A stretch of DNA of 64,000 nt. It comes from Nonomuraea rhodomycinica (GTDB taxonomy: Bacteria; Actinomycetota; Actinomycetes; Streptosporangiales; Streptosporangiaceae). Each line of letters starts with the position of its first letter. Positions within the stretch are counted from its first letter, which is position 1. A program made the translations under genes and the position numbers. Location: assembly GCF_013363995.1 (NCBI RefSeq), contig NZ_JABWGO010000004.1:558001-622000 (forward strand). Reading direction: 5' to 3'. Below are positions 1 to 9,904 of this stretch, piece by piece. Below the pieces are notes generated by a model that did no database searches, was not told where the DNA came from, and was given only the letters and a program-made list of their open reading frames with translations.

Positions 1-47
1 TGGCCCGGGATCGGCGGGCGACCGGCGGAAGCCCGGTCAGGAGCCCC

Positions 48-53
48 TAAGCT
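48..53 (+). promoter_or_regulatory. Probable leaderless -10 hexamer of ettA
   Basis: TAAGCT (TAnnnT type) ends 7 nt before the ATG at 61, and no Shine-Dalgarno sequence is visible, so transcription probably starts at or next to the A of the ATG. This is inferred from spacing only. Confidence 0.5.
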
Positions 54-60
54 AGATGTC

Positions 61-1725
<1,665 letters not shown>

Positions 1726-1791
1726 GCGTCCCCGACGCGCCCGGTGAGCGTTTGAGCGCTCCCGCGGTCGGTGGTTCTCCGCGTACGACGT

Positions 1792-1859
1792 GAGAGCCGC
1801 GCCCGCCGTCATCTCCTCCATCACGCGGATGCCGATGGACGACGGCGGGCGCGGCTCTC
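1792..1859. terminator. Long hairpin downstream of ettA
   Basis: A perfect 19-bp inverted repeat (left arm 1792-1810 starting GAGAGCCGCG, right arm 1841-1859) encloses a 30-nt loop. The loop itself can form a small stem TCCATC/GATGGA. No U-tract follows, as is common for actinobacterial terminators. It most likely ends ettA transcription. Confidence 0.7.
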
Positions 1860-1890
1860 GCGCGTTCACCGGGGCGCCGCTCCCGAGGCG

Positions 1891-1985
1891 TCGTTCCATG
1901 GCGGGCCGACGTCGTCCATGGTGGGCCGACGTCGTCCATGGGGCGTCGTCCATGGCGGGCCGGCGTCGTTCGTGGTGGGCCGAGG
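1891..1985. repeat. Degenerate 20-bp tandem repeat
   Basis: About five copies of a unit like TCGTCCATGGTGGGCCGACG begin near 1891, 1912, 1932, 1946 and 1966. The third copy is cut short (14 bp). The array lies between the ettA hairpin and the thioesterase promoter. I see no gene in 1726-2022. Confidence 0.75.
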
Positions 1986-2009
1986 TGAGGAGGGCGGCGC
2001 CCCGGCGGG

Positions 2010-2015
2010 TACCGT
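2010..2015 (+). promoter_or_regulatory. Probable leaderless -10 hexamer of the thioesterase gene
   Basis: TACCGT lies 7 nt before the GTG at 2023, with no ribosome binding site between. This spacing supports the GTG at 2023 as the true start rather than an upstream codon. Confidence 0.5.
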
Positions 2016-2022
2016 GGCGGGC

Positions 2023-2457
2023 GTGGTGCAAGAATCCCTCGAAACCCTCGCCCAGCGGCACGTCTTCCCCCGGATGGTGCGCTTCGCGGACATCGACTCG
2101 CTCGGGCACGTGAACAACGTCCGGTTCTTCGACTACCTGGAGGACGCCCGGCTCGGCATGCTGCACATCGACCCGTACCGGGCGGGTGACGCGCCGTTCA
2201 AGGGCCTCGTCATCGCCCGGCACGAGATCGACTACCGCCGGCCGCTGTCGTTCCGGGCCGAGCCGGTACGGGTGGAGACGTGGGTGACGGAGATCAAGCC
2301 GGTGCGCTTCACCCTGGCCTACGAGATCCGCGACGACGACGAGGTGTTCGTGACGGCGACCTCGGTGGTCGTGGGCTACGACGTGGAAAGGGCCGCGCCG
2401 CGCAGGCTGTCGCCGCAGGAGGTCGCGTACCTCGAACGCTTCAAGATCACCACGTAG
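2023..2457 (+). CDS. Acyl-CoA thioesterase, 4HBT hotdog family
   Basis: This 144-residue hotdog-fold protein probably hydrolyses an acyl-CoA thioester. The motif RFADIDSLGHVNNVRFFDYLEDAR near the N-terminus matches the 4-hydroxybenzoyl-CoA thioesterase family, where the Asp of D-x-x-G-H-V-N-N is catalytic; the substrate cannot be read from sequence. The GTG at 2023 was chosen because the hotdog domain begins soon after it and a TAnnnT hexamer sits 7 nt upstream. An open frame extends further upstream, but it would translate the 20-bp repeats. The stop is 2 nt before the MFS gene, so the two are probably cotranscribed. Confidence 0.85.
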   Translation: MVQESLETLAQRHVFPRMVRFADIDSLGHVNNVRFFDYLEDARLGMLHIDPYRAGDAPFKGLVIARHEIDYRRPLSFRAEPVRVETWVTEIKPVRFTLAYEIRDDDEVFVTATSVVVGYDVERAAPRRLSPQEVAYLERFKITT

Positions 2458-2459
2458 CG

Positions 2460-3674
2460 GTGGAAACCCGCGAGGGGAAGCGGAGTCAGGGCCGAAGGCG
2501 CTGGGTGATGCTGGCCCTGGGCGTCAACGCGCATGCGAGCGTCACCCTGGGCCTGTTCGGGCTCCCGCTGGTCATGCCGGACCTGCAGCGTTTCTTCGGC
2601 CTGTCGCTGCCGGTGGCGGGCATCGTGGCCAACGCCCCGGCGATCGGCGTGCTGTTCGCCCTCGTCCCCTGGGGCGTGCTCGCCGACCGGCACGGCGAGC
2701 GGCTGGTGCTCGGCGTGGGCGTGGGCCTGGCGGCGGTGCTCTTCGGGGCCGTGACGCTGGTCAGCGGCGTCTGGGCGGTCGTCGCCCTGCTGGCGCTGGC
2801 GGGGGCCGCGGGCTCGGCCGCGATGGTGGGCGGCGGCCGGATCGTGCTGCGCTGGTTCCGGCCGCCGGAGCGCGGCGTCGCGATGGGCCTGCGGCAGGTG
2901 TCGTACACGCTGGGCATGGCCGTGGCCGCGTTCGTGCTGCCGCCCGTGTCACGCGCCCACGGCATCCCGGGGGTGCTGGGCGTCTGCGCCGCCGTGAGCC
3001 TCGTCGCCGCCGTGCTGGCCGCCCTGTTCCTGGCCGAGCCGCCGCACGACGCCCCCGGTGCGGGGGCCGCGCCGGCCGGCTCGCCGTACCGGCAGCCGGC
3101 CCTGTGGCGGGTGCACGCGACCAGCGCGCTGCACGCGGTGCCGCAGATCGTGGTCAGCACGTACGGCGTCGCCTGCCTCGTCCACGTGTACGGCTGGGAC
3201 GGGGTCCAGGCGGGCCAGCTGTTCGGCGTGGCGGCGGTCGGCGGCGCCGTGGTGCGCATCGCGGTGGGGCGCTGGTCCGACCGGACGGGCCTGCGGATGG
3301 CGCCGCTGCGGCTGCTGACGTTCGGCAGCCTGGCGGTGCTGACCCTGCTGCTCGTGGGCACCTTCACCGGGTCGTGGCCCGGGACGGTGATGCTGGCGCT
3401 GGCCGCGGTCATCACCGTGGCGGGCAACGGCCTGGCGTACCTGGCGGCCGGTGAGCTCGCCGGGCCCGGCGCGGCCGGGCGGGTGCTGGGCACCCACAAC
3501 ACCGTCCAGAACGTCGTCGCCCTCGCCGTGACCCCGCTGGCCGGGCTGCTGATCACGCACGAGGGCTACTGGGCGGGGTTCGCGGCGGGGCTGGTGTGCG
3601 CGCTCGTCTCCGTCCCGGTCATCCCGGTACGCGGCGAGCGCGGCGCGCACACCACGCCCGCCGGCGTCACCTGA
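2460..3674 (+). CDS. MFS transporter
   Basis: A 404-residue integral membrane protein with about 12 hydrophobic helices. It has an MFS motif A-like loop (GVLADRHGERLVLG) between helices 2 and 3 and an Ala/Gly-rich helix 4-5 region. The style is that of nitrate/nitrite-like or drug/organic-anion MFS carriers, but the substrate is unknown. The GTG at 2460 follows the thioesterase stop after 2 nt; GTG 2505 and ATG 2508 are possible alternatives. The 3' end overlaps the convergent alpha-glucosidase gene by 8 bp, so both stop codons lie within 3667-3674. Confidence 0.85.
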   Translation: METREGKRSQGRRRWVMLALGVNAHASVTLGLFGLPLVMPDLQRFFGLSLPVAGIVANAPAIGVLFALVPWGVLADRHGERLVLGVGVGLAAVLFGAVTLVSGVWAVVALLALAGAAGSAAMVGGGRIVLRWFRPPERGVAMGLRQVSYTLGMAVAAFVLPPVSRAHGIPGVLGVCAAVSLVAAVLAALFLAEPPHDAPGAGAAPAGSPYRQPALWRVHATSALHAVPQIVVSTYGVACLVHVYGWDGVQAGQLFGVAAVGGAVVRIAVGRWSDRTGLRMAPLRLLTFGSLAVLTLLLVGTFTGSWPGTVMLALAAVITVAGNGLAYLAAGELAGPGAAGRVLGTHNTVQNVVALAVTPLAGLLITHEGYWAGFAAGLVCALVSVPVIPVRGERGAHTTPAGVT

Positions 3675-5256
3675 CGAGGCCGGACGGAGCCTGGAGCCAG
3701 ACGGCCGTGTCCGGGGGCAGGAGGTCGCCGGCCGGCGGCCCGCCTGCGCCCGGCCCGCCTGCGCCCGGTCCGCCTGTCGCCCTTCCGTCCGCCAGCGGCC
3801 CGCTCGCCAGCAGGACGCGTTCGTGCGGCGGCAGCCGTACGGCATCGGTGCCGCAGTTGAGCGCGCACACCAGCGACCCGCGCCGGAAGACCAGCGCGTC
3901 CTCGTGCGAGTCCAGCCACTCGATCGCGTGCGGGACGTCCTCCACCACCTGCCGGCGGCAGGCCAGCGCCGCCCGGTAGAACTCCAGCGTCGAGGCCGGG
4001 TCGCCGGTCTGGGCCTCGACGCTCAGCGCGCCGAACTCCTCGGGCTGCGGCAGCCAGGGCCGGGTGTCGCCCGGCGAGAACCCGTACGACGGCCCCGACC
4101 TCTCCCACGGCAGCGGCACCCGGCAGCCGTCGCGGCCCGGCAGCTTGCCCTCCGACTGGAAGAAGACGGGGTCCTGCCGCGCCTCCGGGGGAAGATTCTT
4201 CACCTCGGGGAGTCCTAGTTCCTCCCCCTGGTAGAGGTATGCAGACCCGGGAAGCGCCAACATGGCGAGAAGTGCCGCTTTTGCCCGGGCGAGCCCGGTT
4301 CCCGGGTCGGCGGTCTCGTAGCGGGTGCGGTGCCGTACGACATCGTGGTTGGACAGCACCCACGTGGCGAACGGCACGGTCGCCAGCGTGTCGTCGATCA
4401 CCTTGCGGAACGCCGTCGCCGACCACGGGGCCTGGAGCCAGGCGAAGTTGAAGCTCTGGTGCAGCTCGTCCGGCCGGACGTAACGGGCCAGATCCTCCGG
4501 GTCGTCCGTCCACACCTCGCCCACGGCCATGCGCTCGCCCGGGTAGGCGTCCAGCAGCTTGCGCCACGACCGGTAGACCTCGTGCACCTCGGGCTGCCCC
4601 CACACCGGTGAGCGCGCACCGAACGCCTGGTCGTCCACCGCCGGCAGGTCCGGCAGGTCCTCCGCCTTGTACAGGCCCATCGCCACGTCGATCCGGAACC
4701 CGTCGACGCCCCGCTCCAGCCAGAAGCGCAGGACGTCCAGGAACTCCTCGTGGACCTCCGGCTCCCGCCAGTTGAAGTCCGGCTGCTCCGGCGCGAACAG
4801 GTGGAGGTACCACTGCCCGTCGGCCACCTGCGTCCAGGCGGGCCCGCCGAACGTGGACTGCCAGTTGTTCGTCCGGTCACGGAAGATGTAGCGCTCGCGC
4901 CGTTCCCCGCGCAGCGCCGCCTGGAACCACGGGTGCTGGGAGGAGCTGTGGTTGGGCACGACGTCGACGAGTACCCGCAGCCCGAGCTCGTGCGCGTCGG
5001 ACACCAGCGCCTCGAAGTCCGCCAGCGACCCGAACAGCGGATCCACGCCGCGGTAGTCGGCCACGTCGTAGCCGCCGTCGGCCATGGGGGAGGGGTAGAA
5101 GGGCGTCAGCCAGACGGCGTCGACGCCCAGGTCGCGGAGGTACGGCAGCCGCCGCCGGATGCCGGCCAGATCGCCGACGCCGTCACCCGAGGCGTCGGCG
5201 AAACTGCGTACATAGATTTCGTAAACGACCGCATCACGCCACCAGGGGATAGTCAT
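3667..5256 (-). CDS. GH13 alpha-glucosidase (oligo-1,6-glucosidase/trehalose-hydrolase type)
   Basis: A 529-residue cytoplasmic glycoside hydrolase of family 13 that releases glucose from alpha-glucosides. Conserved regions are visible: DVVPNHSS (residues 98-105), GFRIDVA with nucleophile Asp190, GEVW with acid/base Glu247, and LSNHD with the third acid Asp305. A (beta/alpha)8 barrel start, WWRDAVVYEIYVRSFADASGD-like, is at the N-terminus. The C-terminal beta domain carries a Gly/Pro/Ala insertion made of a 15-bp repeat (about 3738-3782, GGPGA units), which is unusual and probably a flexible loop. No signal peptide. Maltose, isomaltose or trehalose-derived sugars are all possible substrates. 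Confidence 0.9.
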   Translation of the reverse strand: MTIPWWRDAVVYEIYVRSFADASGDGVGDLAGIRRRLPYLRDLGVDAVWLTPFYPSPMADGGYDVADYRGVDPLFGSLADFEALVSDAHELGLRVLVDVVPNHSSSQHPWFQAALRGERRERYIFRDRTNNWQSTFGGPAWTQVADGQWYLHLFAPEQPDFNWREPEVHEEFLDVLRFWLERGVDGFRIDVAMGLYKAEDLPDLPAVDDQAFGARSPVWGQPEVHEVYRSWRKLLDAYPGERMAVGEVWTDDPEDLARYVRPDELHQSFNFAWLQAPWSATAFRKVIDDTLATVPFATWVLSNHDVVRHRTRYETADPGTGLARAKAALLAMLALPGSAYLYQGEELGLPEVKNLPPEARQDPVFFQSEGKLPGRDGCRVPLPWERSGPSYGFSPGDTRPWLPQPEEFGALSVEAQTGDPASTLEFYRAALACRRQVVEDVPHAIEWLDSHEDALVFRRGSLVCALNCGTDAVRLPPHERVLLASGPLADGRATGGPGAGGPGAGGPPAGDLLPPDTAVWLQAPSGLVR

Positions 5257-5272
5257 GGGGCGGTCATGCCCG

Positions 5273-5653
5273 TTATGTGGGAGAGTTCACCAGGCTGTGC
5301 GCCGCGTACACCAGGTAGTCCCAGAGTCGCTTCTCCTGCTCCTCGGGCAGCTCCAGCGACTCCACGCCGTCACGCATGTGCTTCAGCCAGGCGTCGCGCT
5401 CGGCCTCGCCGATCACGAACGGCACGTGGCGCATGCGCAGCCGGGGGTGCCCGCGCTCCTGGCTGTAGGTGTTGGGCCCGCCCCAGTACTGGATCAGGAA
5501 ACCCCGCAGCCGGTCCTCGGCACCGGTGAGGTCCTCCTCCGGGTAGAGGGGACGGAGCAGCGGGTCCTGGGCCACCCCCTCGTAGAAGCGGTGCACCAGC
5601 CGGCGGAAGGTCTCCTCGCCCCCGACGGCCTCGTAGAAGGAGGTCTCAGTCAC
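5273..5653 (-). CDS. glbO: Truncated haemoglobin, group II (GlbO type)
   Basis: A 126-residue 2-on-2 globin that binds O2 and possibly peroxide or NO. It begins [19 protein letters not shown] and shows the group II signature: the proximal His in [10 protein letters not shown], the [10 protein letters not shown] segment before it and a Trp at the expected G8 position (RDAWLKHM). The start is GTG at 5653; TAGGCT on the minus strand (5660-5665) lies 6 nt upstream, suggesting a leaderless mRNA. It sits 16 bp upstream of the alpha-glucosidase gene, so they may share a transcript. Confidence 0.92.
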   Translation of the reverse strand: MTETSFYEAVGGEETFRRLVHRFYEGVAQDPLLRPLYPEEDLTGAEDRLRGFLIQYWGGPNTYSQERGHPRLRMRHVPFVIGEAERDAWLKHMRDGVESLELPEEQEKRLWDYLVYAAHSLVNSPT

Positions 5654-5662
5654 GGTGCAAGC

Positions 5663-6655
5663 CTACGCGCCGGGCGCCAGTGCGATGCCTGCGGTGTCGA
5701 GCGCGCTCTTGACCTTCAGCCGCATCTCCCGCGCGACCTGCGCCTGCTTGGAGGGCAGCGTCTTGGCGGAGATGCGGAAGACGATCGTGCTGTCGGACAA
5801 CTGCTCGACGCCGAACACGTCGGGCCGCTCCACGATCACCGTCTCGCGGAACTCGGGGTCGTCCCACATGTCCTTGGCGATCCCCTCCAGCACGTCGCGC
5901 ACCGCGGTCACGTCGGTGGCGTAGCCGACCGGCACGTCCACGTAGGCCCGCGACCAGCCCTGCGACTCGTTGCCGACCCGGGTGATGGTGCCGTTGCGCA
6001 CGTACCAGACCCGGCCGTCGGCGTCGCGCAGCCGCGTGATCCGCAGCGTGACCGCCTCCACCGTGCCGACGGCGGCGCCCGCGTCGATCACGTCGCCCAC
6101 GCCGTACTGGTCCTCCAGCAGCATGAACATGCCCGCGATGAAGTCCTTGACCAGCTCCTGCGCGCCGAAGCCGATCGCCACGCCCAGGATGCCGACGCTG
6201 GTCAGCAGCGGGGCGATGGGGATGGTCAGCCGGTCGAGCACGGTGAGCACGGCGGTGCCGAGGATGACGATCGAGGCGATGTGCCGCAGCACCGAGCCCA
6301 TGGTCTCGGCCCGCTGCTTGCGCCGCTCGTGCAGCAGCACGTCGATGCTCTCGGAGCCGGCGCCGTTGCGGCGGAAGCGGGTCATGATCGAGCCGCCGGT
6401 CGCGGCGCGGGTGACCACGCGGGTGATGACGCGGTGCGCGACCTTCCGGATGGCGAACGCGAGGATCAGGATCAGCACGATCGTGATCAGGGTCGCCACC
6501 AGCGGCGCCCACGTCGCTCCGTCGAACAGCCCGGCCAGCGTGGAGCAGAGCAGCGTGTCGCCCGCGCAGACGTTGGACATCTGCTGGCTCAGGCTGTCGA
6601 GGCTGGGGATCACGGACGAGGGAGTGGGTGATGGCGCCGGCGTCGCCAGGAACAC
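5663..6655 (-). CDS. Small-conductance mechanosensitive channel, MscS family
   Basis: A 330-residue membrane channel that opens under membrane tension to release solutes. An N-terminal segment carries an outward region with two Cys, then helices near 45-70, 125-145 and 148-175. The pore-lining helix and beta domain are conserved (GILGVAIGFGAQELVKDFIAGMF, then DQYGVGDVID, split here by a turn). The C-terminal cytoplasmic vestibule domain follows. The GTG at 6655 has a GGGGGAT-like binding site about 8 nt upstream. A 57-bp hairpin-forming element lies 33-89 bp upstream of the start. Confidence 0.9.
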   Translation of the reverse strand: MFLATPAPSPTPSSVIPSLDSLSQQMSNVCAGDTLLCSTLAGLFDGATWAPLVATLITIVLILILAFAIRKVAHRVITRVVTRAATGGSIMTRFRRNGAGSESIDVLLHERRKQRAETMGSVLRHIASIVILGTAVLTVLDRLTIPIAPLLTSVGILGVAIGFGAQELVKDFIAGMFMLLEDQYGVGDVIDAGAAVGTVEAVTLRITRLRDADGRVWYVRNGTITRVGNESQGWSRAYVDVPVGYATDVTAVRDVLEGIAKDMWDDPEFRETVIVERPDVFGVEQLSDSTIVFRISAKTLPSKQAQVAREMRLKVKSALDTAGIALAPGA

Positions 6656-6687
6656 TGGGAGGATCCCCCTTCGGGAAAGCGGGAAAG

Positions 6688-6744
6688 CGGTTCGGTCGGC
6701 GGATCTGGACCGATTCGATCCACAAGATACCGCCGACCGAACCG
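6688..6744. promoter_or_regulatory. Long inverted repeat upstream of mscS
   Basis: A perfect 15-bp inverted repeat, CGGTTCGGTCGGCGG at 6688-6702 with its complement at 6730-6744, encloses 27 nt. The loop region carries a nested GGATC/GATCC pair. The element lies in the mscS 5' region and could be an attenuator hairpin, an operator or a terminator of upstream minus-strand transcripts. Confidence 0.5.
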
Positions 6745-6873
6745 GCCGCCGTCACATCACGCCGGGGAAGACGGGGTCATCAGAGCCCGGGGCCGCGGAG
6801 GGCGGGGCCTGACGCTCCGGTGACGTGCGGCCCGGCAGGGGCGCGCACCCGGAAGCGCGTCCCATACCGTTTC

Positions 6874-6917
6874 TCCCGGGGCGTACACCCCGGGACCCTC
6901 CGGTGTGACCCGGAGGG
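6874..6917 (-). terminator. Tandem hairpin terminator downstream of the 94-residue protein gene
   Basis: Two adjacent perfect stems: TCCCGGGG (6874-6881)/CCCCGGGA (6888-6895), and CCCTCCGG (6896-6903)/CCGGAGGG (6910-6917), each with a 6-nt loop. They lie about 150 bp past the stop of the minus-strand gene at 7065. The rest of 6745-7064 shows no convincing gene on either strand. Confidence 0.6.
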
Positions 6918-7064
6918 CGCCTGTCGAACTGAATGGAACCAGCGGGACGGCCAGGGCCCCCGCGTACGGGAGGCCCTCCGCACCGGCCGCCCCGCCGGCT
7001 CCGCGAAGCCGCGGTGGGCGCGGTGAGCCGTGGTGGCTGCGCTCCACCCGGATCACCGCCTGCG

Positions 7065-7349
7065 TCATTCGCCCACCGCGGCGAGCACCCGGGCGACCTT
7101 CGTCGCCGCACCAGCCGGGTCCTCGGCCGTGTGCATCCGCTCTCCCCAGGACCAGCAGTACCACCAGTCCGGCAGATCGGAGACCGCTGTCGGCCGACAG
7201 GTGACGTTCTCCGTCAGGCTCGTCGCGTTCGGGTTGATCACCCGTACGAACAGCCTGCCGGTCTGGGTGCGGACCACGCGTGCGAGCAGACCGCGTGCGT
7301 CGAGCTCCGCTACCAGACGCTCCAGGTGCTCGAAGTCGTCGTCCCCCAC
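7065..7349 (-). CDS. Conserved small protein divergent from the XRE regulator
   Basis: A 94-residue soluble protein with no recognised domain. It begins VGDDDFEHLERLVAEL and contains a Trp/Tyr-rich segment DWWYCWSWGERM near the C-terminus, then an amphipathic helix (GAATKVARVLAAVGE). The GTG at 7349 is preferred over the ATG at 7383-7385 because AGGGAGGG lies about 9 nt upstream of it. It is divergently arranged with the XRE regulator; small proteins of this style often accompany such regulators in actinomycetes, but I cannot assign a function. Confidence 0.75.
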   Translation of the reverse strand: MGDDDFEHLERLVAELDARGLLARVVRTQTGRLFVRVINPNATSLTENVTCRPTAVSDLPDWWYCWSWGERMHTAEDPAGAATKVARVLAAVGE

Positions 7350-7535
7350 CTTTCGTCCCTCCCTCGCTCGTAGCCGGTGCGCCAAAGATGACTCAACTGA
7401 GCGCGCTACGCAACGAGCACATCCCGATCACAGGGAGTGGCTATTCACCCGTGGGATGTAAGAAACAGTCCGCCGGAGGACGATCCTTAACCGTAAGCTT
7501 CAAGAGGACGTTTTCTTCCCGTCCACAATGGTCCA

Positions 7536-7570
7536 TAGTCTAGGGTAGGCGCTCTGCAACCCAGAGACTA
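7536..7570. promoter_or_regulatory. Imperfect inverted repeat in the divergent XRE promoter region
   Basis: TAGTCT (7536-7541) followed by AGGGT is mirrored by ACCC and AGACTA (7559-7570). The element is 52 bp upstream of the XRE start and could be an operator or a promoter element for this divergent pair. Confidence 0.35.
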
Positions 7571-7621
7571 CGCTCAGTGATCGGTCACGGATCGTACGGG
7601 ACGTGTGTGAGAGGGGCCGGG

Positions 7622-9184
7622 ATGTCCGGCAGGCAGCACAGGGAAACGGAGATGGCGCGGCGCATCCGGGCCAGGGGTCTCGCCGCCGGCCGAACGCCCG
7701 CCCAGATCGCCGAAGAGATACACGAGGCATGCTCGCCTCAGTTCGGCACGACGCGGATCAAGGGCCATCGCCTCTCCCACGGCATCGCCCTGGCCGACGT
7801 CATCGAGCAGGTGCGCGCCCTGTTCGAACGCGACGCCAAGGCGCCGCCCGGCATCGGCGAGACGCTGCTGTCGGCGTACGAGAGCGGCCTGAAACGCCCC
7901 GGACCCGAGTACCTCCACTACCTGTGCACCGTCTACCGCGTCGAGCCCGCGGCCCTCGGCTACGACGGCCCGTGCATCTGCGGCCACGGCCACCGGGGGC
8001 CCGTCGCGGCGGCCTTCGACGTCGCGGAGGGCGCGCCCCTCTCGGTCGACACCCGGGAGCCGCGCATCAGGCCGTCCGGTGACGAGGAGACGCCGCCCGA
8101 CGGTCAGGAGGACGAGAACATCCTGCGCCACACCCTGCTGCAGCTCCTCGACAGCAAGTCCTCCTCCGTCAAGCTGGAGGGGCCGGCGCTCGGCGCCCTG
8201 GAGGGCATCAGGCGGCGCATGGACGAGACGCTGGTCTGCGCCACGGTCTCGCCGGCCATGCTCGACCAGTGGGAGGAGGTCACGCAGGCCTTCGGCCGGC
8301 AGTACACGACCACCGCCCCGCAACGGCTGCTGTGCGACGTGGCGCTGGAGCTGAGCGCCGTGCGCAACGCGCTCAACCGCCGCCAGCCGATCGACCTGCA
8401 GGAGCGGCTGTGCCGCATGGCCGCGCAGCTCGCCGGGCTCAGCGGCATGATCATGATCAACCTGGGCGACCACCGGCTGGCGCGCGCGTTCTTCCGCACC
8501 GGCCGCATCGCCGCCGACGAGACCGGCGACCGCGCGCTGCGCGCCTGGGTGACGGCCCGCGAGTCGCTGGTCCCGCTCTACTACGGCGACGCCCGCGAGG
8601 CGCTCAACCTGGCCAAGAAGAGCCGCGACCTGGCCGGCACCGTGCCGTGCGCCGCGCAGGCCATGGCGCCGGTCGTGGAGGCCCGCGCGCTGGCCATGCT
8701 GTCGGGCACCGACAGCAAGAAGGAGATCGTCGACCAGGCCAAGCGCGCGCTGGCCCGGGCCCGCAACGCCTTCAGCCACATCAAGGGCGACGAGCGCGAG
8801 GACATGGCTTTCGGCTACACCGAGCGCCAGCTCTACTTCTACCAGGGCGACGTGCTCACCAAGCTCGGGCAGACGCTGGAGGCCGAGGTGGTGCTGGAGC
8901 AGGCCCTGGACAAGTACCAGGACCACATCCTCGACCAGACGCTGATCAGGCTCGACCGGGCGCAGTGCCGCCTCATCGAGGGCGACGTCACCGAGGCGCT
9001 GCAGATCGGCACCGAGGCGCTGAGACTGGTCGGGCCCGAGTACCGCACCGAGTTCATCATGCGTCCCGCTCTCGCCTTCGAGCAGGCGGTCATGCAGCGC
9101 GACCGCAACCACCCGGGCCTGGCCGAGTACCGCGAGCAGCTGCACCAGGAGGCGCCCGCGAACGATCGAAAGGCCGGTGCATGA
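7622..9184 (+). CDS. XRE-family transcriptional regulator with TPR-like C-terminal region
   Basis: A 520-residue regulator. An N-terminal DNA-binding region (about 10-100) includes a helix-turn-helix stretch ending ALLSAYESGLKRPGPEYLHYLCTVYRV-like, followed by a CICGHGHRG segment that could bind a metal. Residues about 190-500 are all alpha-helical with TPR-like repeats (NLGDHRLARAFFRTGRIAADE, LYYGDAREALNLAKKSRDLAG). The ATG at 7622 has GAGAGGGG upstream. Its stop overlaps the GNAT start (ATGA), so the two are translationally coupled. The target is unknown; control of its own divergent promoter is plausible. Confidence 0.85.
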   Translation: MSGRQHRETEMARRIRARGLAAGRTPAQIAEEIHEACSPQFGTTRIKGHRLSHGIALADVIEQVRALFERDAKAPPGIGETLLSAYESGLKRPGPEYLHYLCTVYRVEPAALGYDGPCICGHGHRGPVAAAFDVAEGAPLSVDTREPRIRPSGDEETPPDGQEDENILRHTLLQLLDSKSSSVKLEGPALGALEGIRRRMDETLVCATVSPAMLDQWEEVTQAFGRQYTTTAPQRLLCDVALELSAVRNALNRRQPIDLQERLCRMAAQLAGLSGMIMINLGDHRLARAFFRTGRIAADETGDRALRAWVTARESLVPLYYGDAREALNLAKKSRDLAGTVPCAAQAMAPVVEARALAMLSGTDSKKEIVDQAKRALARARNAFSHIKGDEREDMAFGYTERQLYFYQGDVLTKLGQTLEAEVVLEQALDKYQDHILDQTLIRLDRAQCRLIEGDVTEALQIGTEALRLVGPEYRTEFIMRPALAFEQAVMQRDRNHPGLAEYREQLHQEAPANDRKAGA

Positions 9185-9669
9185 ACCTGAAGATCCGCCG
9201 TTACCGCTGGTCCGACCTGGACACCATCCTGGCGCTGCACCAGATCTGCCTCGCCCAGGTCGGCCTGTTCCCCGGTGACGGGGTCTACTACGACGACGAC
9301 TTCCCCCGCATCCAGGAGCTCTACCTGGTCTGCGGCGGCGACTTCCTCGTGGGCGAGGTGGACGGCCGGGTCGTCGCCATGGGAGGCCTGCGGCCCATCG
9401 ACTGCGGCCTGGCCGAGATCTGCCGGCTGCGCGTCCATCCCGACCACCAGCGGCGCGGTCACGGCGCCGCGATGCTGACCGCCCTGGAGCAGCGGGCGGT
9501 CGCGTTGGGCTTCCACAGCGTCCGCGGCGACACCACGCTGCGCCAGGAGGCCGCCCTCGCGCTGTACGCGCGGCAGGGGTGGCGGGAGATCTCCCGCGCC
9601 CGCGTCGGCGACCTCATCGTGGTGTACGGCGAGAAGCGGCTCGTGCCCGCCGCCGTCCTCGACGCCTGA
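9181..9669 (+). CDS. GNAT-family N-acetyltransferase
   Basis: A 162-residue GCN5-related acetyltransferase. The acetyl-CoA binding motif (CRLRVHPDHQRRGHGAAML, V/I-x-x-x-x-Q-R-R-G-x-G/A type) lies around residues 83-101, and a C-terminal ALYARQGWREI segment follows the fold's beta5-alpha4. The start codon overlaps the XRE stop, so it is probably made in a fixed ratio with the regulator. The substrate is unknown. A 21-bp-stem terminator follows. Confidence 0.88.
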   Translation: MNLKIRRYRWSDLDTILALHQICLAQVGLFPGDGVYYDDDFPRIQELYLVCGGDFLVGEVDGRVVAMGGLRPIDCGLAEICRLRVHPDHQRRGHGAAMLTALEQRAVALGFHSVRGDTTLRQEAALALYARQGWREISRARVGDLIVVYGEKRLVPAAVLDA

Positions 9670-9690
9670 CCCGCCGCCCCGATCTCTTCG

Positions 9691-9735
9691 TGCCACCGGC
9701 CGCCGCCGGACCGTGTCCGGCGGCGGCCGGTGGCA
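9691..9735 (+). terminator. Strong hairpin terminator after the XRE-GNAT operon
   Basis: A perfect 21-bp stem (left arm 9691-9711 starting TGCCACCGGC, right arm 9715-9735) has a 3-nt CGT loop. It lies 22 bp after the GNAT stop. The gap 9670-9904 otherwise holds only the presumed promoter of the next gene. Confidence 0.85.
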
Positions 9736-9904
9736 TGTGGGGCGCCAGGGCAAGAGGTGACAAGAGAAATGTGCGATTCGATCACCTCTGCGGATATGGA
9801 TGTACGAGCCCCCGAGTGAGCCTCTTCACTCTTGGTGGTAGAGGAGCATCACCGGCTGCTCGGAGTACATCCGCGGCTGCGTTTCGTAGTGAGATGCTTC
9901 CGCC

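Noticed and set aside
1771-2022. A longer thioesterase starting at 1771
   Set aside because: The extra 84 residues would translate the hairpin and 20-bp repeat array and have no hotdog-family match. The GTG at 2023 has a TAnnnT hexamer at 7 nt.
6757-7164. Minus-strand frames of 119-135 codons in the mscS upstream gap
   Set aside because: Pro/Arg/Gly-rich composition, no binding site, and the frames run through the tandem hairpins.
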